Assembly (NCBI GenBank): GCA_036703315.1
Contig: DATNPH010000139.1
Span: forward strand, 1 to 25,821
Reading direction: 5' to 3'
Source: DATNPH01 sp036703315
Lineage (GTDB): Bacteria > Cyanobacteriota > Cyanobacteriia > Cyanobacteriales > Coleofasciculaceae
Length of the DNA stretch: 25,821 nt
Below are positions 23,444 through 25,821 of the stretch, piece by piece. The position numbers and the translations under genes are program-made. A model generated the notes under the pieces. The model searched no databases. It saw nothing but the letters and a program-made list of their open reading frames with translations, and was not told the origin of the DNA. Every line of letters begins with the position of its first letter. The stretch's first letter is position 1.

Positions 23444-24256
23444 CTATTTAAGAGGTGCTGCATCTGGCAGTTTAGGAGGTTCTTCGTTGAACCACTTCTT
23501 GTAAATCTGAGCGTAGGTTCCGTCTTTGATAATGGTGTCTAAACCCTTATTGATTGCCTCTACATTGGCTGAATTCTTGGGTGTAGCAATGCCGTAGTAT
23601 TCTTCTGTGACCATTTCTCCTACGACTTTCAGCCCTTTAAGGTTGCCAGTTTTGAAGGCATATATAGTAACAGGTCGATCATTTATGACAGCATCGACGT
23701 TACCGTTGGATAATTCTTTAAGTGCTAGGTCTGGAGTATCAAAGGTGGATATTTTGGCTCCGGGAATTTTTTTTGCTTCCTTGGCACTAGTCGTGCCAAT
23801 TTGCACGGCAACTTTTTTATTCTTAAGGCTATCGAGCTTGGTGATGTCTTTACTTTTTTCGGAGATGGCGATCGCCAATCCTGATCTAAAATAAGGCTTT
23901 GAGAAGTCTATAGCTTTGGCTCGTTCAGCAGTAATCGTCATCCCTGCAACGGCAGCATCCACGCTGTTTGCTTGCAAAGCAGCAATCATGCCGTCAAAGC
24001 GCATAGTTTCATACTTTGCCTGGAAGCCTGCTGCCTTACCAATACTGTTAACCAAGTCAACATCGAAGCCTTGAAGTGTCCCATCCTTTCCCTGAAATTC
24101 AAAGGGTGCAAACGTTGGGTCGATCGCTACTTTCAAGGTTTTAGAACCTGATTGGCTATTTCCACCACTGGAATTATTACAAGCAATCACTAGCAGCAAG
24201 CAGCCTAAGGCAAGAACTAGCTGACGCAGCCAACGAAAAGGTGTCAATCTAGTCAT
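23444..24256 (-). CDS. glnH: Polar amino acid ABC transporter substrate-binding lipoprotein (GlnH-like)
   Basis: The 270-residue protein has a lipoprotein signal (hydrophobic core LVLALGCLLLVIA then Cys26, lipobox LVIAC), so the mature protein is tethered in the periplasm. The rest is a family 3 solute-binding fold: FAPFEFQGKDGTLQGFDVDL, MRFDGMIAALQANSVDAAVA, GMTITAERAKAIDFSKPYF, and a ligand-closing region near VQIGTTSAKEA. The FDGMI and ITAER segments resemble E. coli GlnH, so glutamine or related polar amino acids are the best guess, with basic amino acids as an alternative. It heads the minus-strand transcript with the permease; the ATPase gene is transcribed divergently from 24442. Confidence 0.93.
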   Translation of the reverse strand: MTRLTPFRWLRQLVLALGCLLLVIACNNSSGGNSQSGSKTLKVAIDPTFAPFEFQGKDGTLQGFDVDLVNSIGKAAGFQAKYETMRFDGMIAALQANSVDAAVAGMTITAERAKAIDFSKPYFRSGLAIAISEKSKDITKLDSLKNKKVAVQIGTTSAKEAKKIPGAKISTFDTPDLALKELSNGNVDAVINDRPVTIYAFKTGNLKGLKVVGEMVTEEYYGIATPKNSANVEAINKGLDTIIKDGTYAQIYKKWFNEEPPKLPDAAPLK

Positions 24257-24441
24257 ATTTGTAATTTCCTCTTTTCATCTCAAATGTGAAAATACACCTT
24301 TTGAGTCATTCTGATAGGCATTGATGATAGCTCATTAGCTAGTGTGAAGCTTGGCTGATTCGATTAAATGTTGTATAAAACTACAATTTGCAGAAAGATA
24401 GCTACTGTAGGCTCTTAGAATTAAGTTAGGACAAGCAATCA
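24257..24441. promoter_or_regulatory. Divergent promoter region of the ABC transporter genes
   Basis: The 185-bp spacer must hold promoters for both the binding protein/permease transcript (-) and the ATPase gene (+). AT-rich stretches such as TGTATAAAACTA (about 24370) suit a + strand -10 box. No clear operator palindrome was seen. Confidence 0.45.
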
Positions 24442-25212
24442 TTGGATTTACGTATGGAGGACTCGGCTCCGGCGATCGCATTTGAGCAGCTTGAGAAAAG
24501 CTTTGGCTCTCTAAAAGTATTGCAAGGCATTAGCGGCTCGATCAACCGAGGGGAGGTAGTCGCCGTAATTGGTTCCTCCGGCTGTGGCAAGAGTACGCTG
24601 TTGCGCTGCTTCAATCGCTTAGAAGCGATTAACGCTGGGAGTCTGATTGTGAATGGAATCGATTTGTCGCCATCCTCTCTCACTCAGACCCAATTACGAC
24701 GATTGCGAACACAAGTGGGTATGGTGTTTCAGCAGTTCAACTTGTTCCCTCATTTGAGTGTGCTGGAAAACTTGATGCTGGCTCCCCGCCAGGTGCTGAA
24801 GCGCTCTCGTGAGGAAAGTGCGAAGCAGGCTCAATTCTATTTAGAAAAGGTAGGTTTGCCGGAGAAAGCTGATGCCTATCCCGAACAACTGTCGGGCGGA
24901 CAAAAGCAAAGGGTTGCGATCGCTCGCAGTTTGTGCATGAACCCTCAGATCATGCTATTCGACGAGCCGACTAGCGCCCTCGATCCAGAATTAGTAGGGG
25001 AAGTACTGCTAGTCATGAAGCAACTAGCAGAAGAAGGGATGACAATGGTAGTGGTTACCCACGAGATGCAGTTTGCTCGTGAGGTCGCTAGTCGCGTATT
25101 CTTTATGCATAAAGGGCTGGTGGCAGAAGAAGGTCCTGCCCGACAGGTTCTGACTAACCCAAAAAGCGATCGCCTGCGTGCTTTCTTGAGCCGTATGAGT
25201 CCGGTGACCTAA
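24442..25212 (+). CDS. glnQ: Polar amino acid ABC transporter ATP-binding protein (GlnQ type)
   Basis: The 256-residue ATPase contains Walker A (GSSGCGKST), the Q-loop (MVFQQFNLFPHLSVLEN), the signature LSGGQKQR, Walker B with catalytic Glu (IMLFDEPTSALD) and the switch His (VVTHEMQF). These and the length are typical of ATPases for polar amino acid importers. It energises the permease/binding protein encoded by the divergent minus-strand transcript. The start is uncertain: TTG 24442 has TAGGA upstream, while ATG 24454 has no site but gives a shorter N-terminus (MEDSAPAIAFEQLEKSFG). Catalytic motifs are unaffected. It is read alone on its strand. Confidence 0.95.
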   Translation: MDLRMEDSAPAIAFEQLEKSFGSLKVLQGISGSINRGEVVAVIGSSGCGKSTLLRCFNRLEAINAGSLIVNGIDLSPSSLTQTQLRRLRTQVGMVFQQFNLFPHLSVLENLMLAPRQVLKRSREESAKQAQFYLEKVGLPEKADAYPEQLSGGQKQRVAIARSLCMNPQIMLFDEPTSALDPELVGEVLLVMKQLAEEGMTMVVVTHEMQFAREVASRVFFMHKGLVAEEGPARQVLTNPKSDRLRAFLSRMSPVT

Positions 25213-25378
25213 TTAAAAATGTCAGCATTAGTCTTTTAGAGAGTTCCCAATTAATAAAATATCCAATGTAAGGGCAATGGCTTTTTCGAGTTACGAGCCT
25301 AACCGACTACTTATAGAACCCATTTGACATCTTTACAAACAAGATTTAAGGTACTCATACCCTTGTAATCCAGCCACT

Positions 25379-25588
25379 ATGAGCTATTCCATCAGCCTCA
25401 GTGACAAAGAATGGGAAATCCTTGAACCCCTGTTGCTTGAGATCTTGCCTCAGAAGAAACGGACACGACCGTCAAATTGGACAAAGAAAGCGATTATCGA
25501 TGGGATACTTTATCAACTCAAAAATGGATGTAATTGGCAAGACTTGCCTAAAGACTTTCCTCCTTACTCGACCGTCTATGGGTACTAA
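25379..25588 (+). pseudogene. Truncated IS5-family transposase (N-terminal DUF4096 part)
   Basis: 69 codons encode MSYSISLSDKEWEILEPLLL through IIDGILYQLKNGCNWQDLP to YSTVYGY, the N-terminal DNA-binding segment of IS5-group transposases (about 260 residues when complete). In intact relatives the text goes on as STVYWHYKQWR; here it becomes GY and stops at TAA 25586-25588. The DDE catalytic part is missing, so the gene is dead. The sequence just after the break (AACCCAAGTTGCGGGTT) looks like the edge of other inserted DNA. Confidence 0.8.
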
Positions 25589-25746
25589 CCCAAGTTGCGG
25601 GTTATCAAAAACCAGCGTATCAGTTCAGATAAGAGGCACAGCAATCTAGCCCAAAGCCGAATGCATTTGGGTTGGAGTTGAAGGTTGTGAGTTGAAGTGG
25701 GGTGGTGATTTCCTTAGCTGGCTGGGTCGATGAAAGCAGTTTTTAA

Positions 25747-25821
25747 GGTAAAGGCAAAGATAAAGGCACTAAGCTTGAGCAAAAAACCGTCAAAGGTCAC
25801 CGCATGAATGGATTTGGGAAA
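25747..25821 (+). other. Open frame at window edge, possible remains of another element
   Basis: After TAA 25744-25746, 25 codons remain open to the window end, giving a Lys/Gly-rich basic segment (GKGKDKGTKLEQ, then KGHRMNGFGK). It is preceded in frame by AGWVDESSF and a stop. The basic character and position behind a broken transposase suggest a second decayed transposase, but I cannot name the family, and it may not be coding. Confidence 0.25.

Overview
The window is chromosomal DNA of a cyanobacterium, probably filamentous or otherwise large-genomed. The evidence is the 3' end of psbD (photosystem II D2), at least a dozen copies of the HIP1 octamer GCGATCGC spread over genes and spacers, an SLH-domain porin, a CAAD-domain protein, a HetZ-related protein, heptanucleotide repeat tracts, and many RTX, two-component and cyclase genes. 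The strain cannot be named from this sequence alone.

Layout. (1) 1-1134: end of a psbD copy with its own terminator and no psbC behind it; a strongly folded leader-type RNA carrying a 23-codon ORF with a perfect ribosome binding site and ending in a terminator hairpin; then a pterin-4a-carbinolamine dehydratase gene. (2) 1342-5082: SLH/beta-barrel porin, an Rrf2/CymR-like regulator and a cysteine synthase, all on +. (3) 5245-8391: an RTX calcium-binding repeat protein on the minus strand, facing cysK across a bidirectional terminator, followed by about 1.7 kb with no convincing gene but several inverted repeats. (4) 8392-12316: J-domain protein, decayed TnpB tail, double-domain 6-pyruvoyl/6-carboxy-tetrahydropterin synthase, TPR protein and CAAD protein on +. 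(5) 12454-17607: minus-strand block of SLH protein, OB-fold/[2Fe-2S] protein, a PilB/GspE-like protein without its ATPase core, and a HetZ-related regulator. A roughly 0.9 kb spacer inside this block (14107-14984) is largely made of small repeats. (6) 17890-21928: hybrid histidine kinase and response-regulator adenylate cyclase on +. (7) 22235-25212: CsbD-like stress protein and a polar amino acid ABC transporter split into two divergent transcripts (binding protein plus permease on -, ATPase on +). (8) 25379-25821: broken IS5-type transposase and remains of possibly another element.

Working connections. The Rrf2 regulator ends in -MYYI, like the tail of Bacillus CymR that docks into CysK, and lies just upstream of a cysteine synthase gene; this suggests a cysteine-sensing pair. 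The hybrid kinase and REC-cyclase probably form a signalling branch feeding cAMP. The three ABC genes make one importer for glutamine-like or other polar amino acids. Two pterin enzymes occur but are 8 kb apart and not in one operon.

The observations most worth a second look are the leader RNA at 523-796, the CymR-like tail beside cysK, the ATPase-less PilB-like protein, and the double PTPS protein whose first domain has lost the catalytic His. No CRISPR array, tRNA or rRNA was seen.
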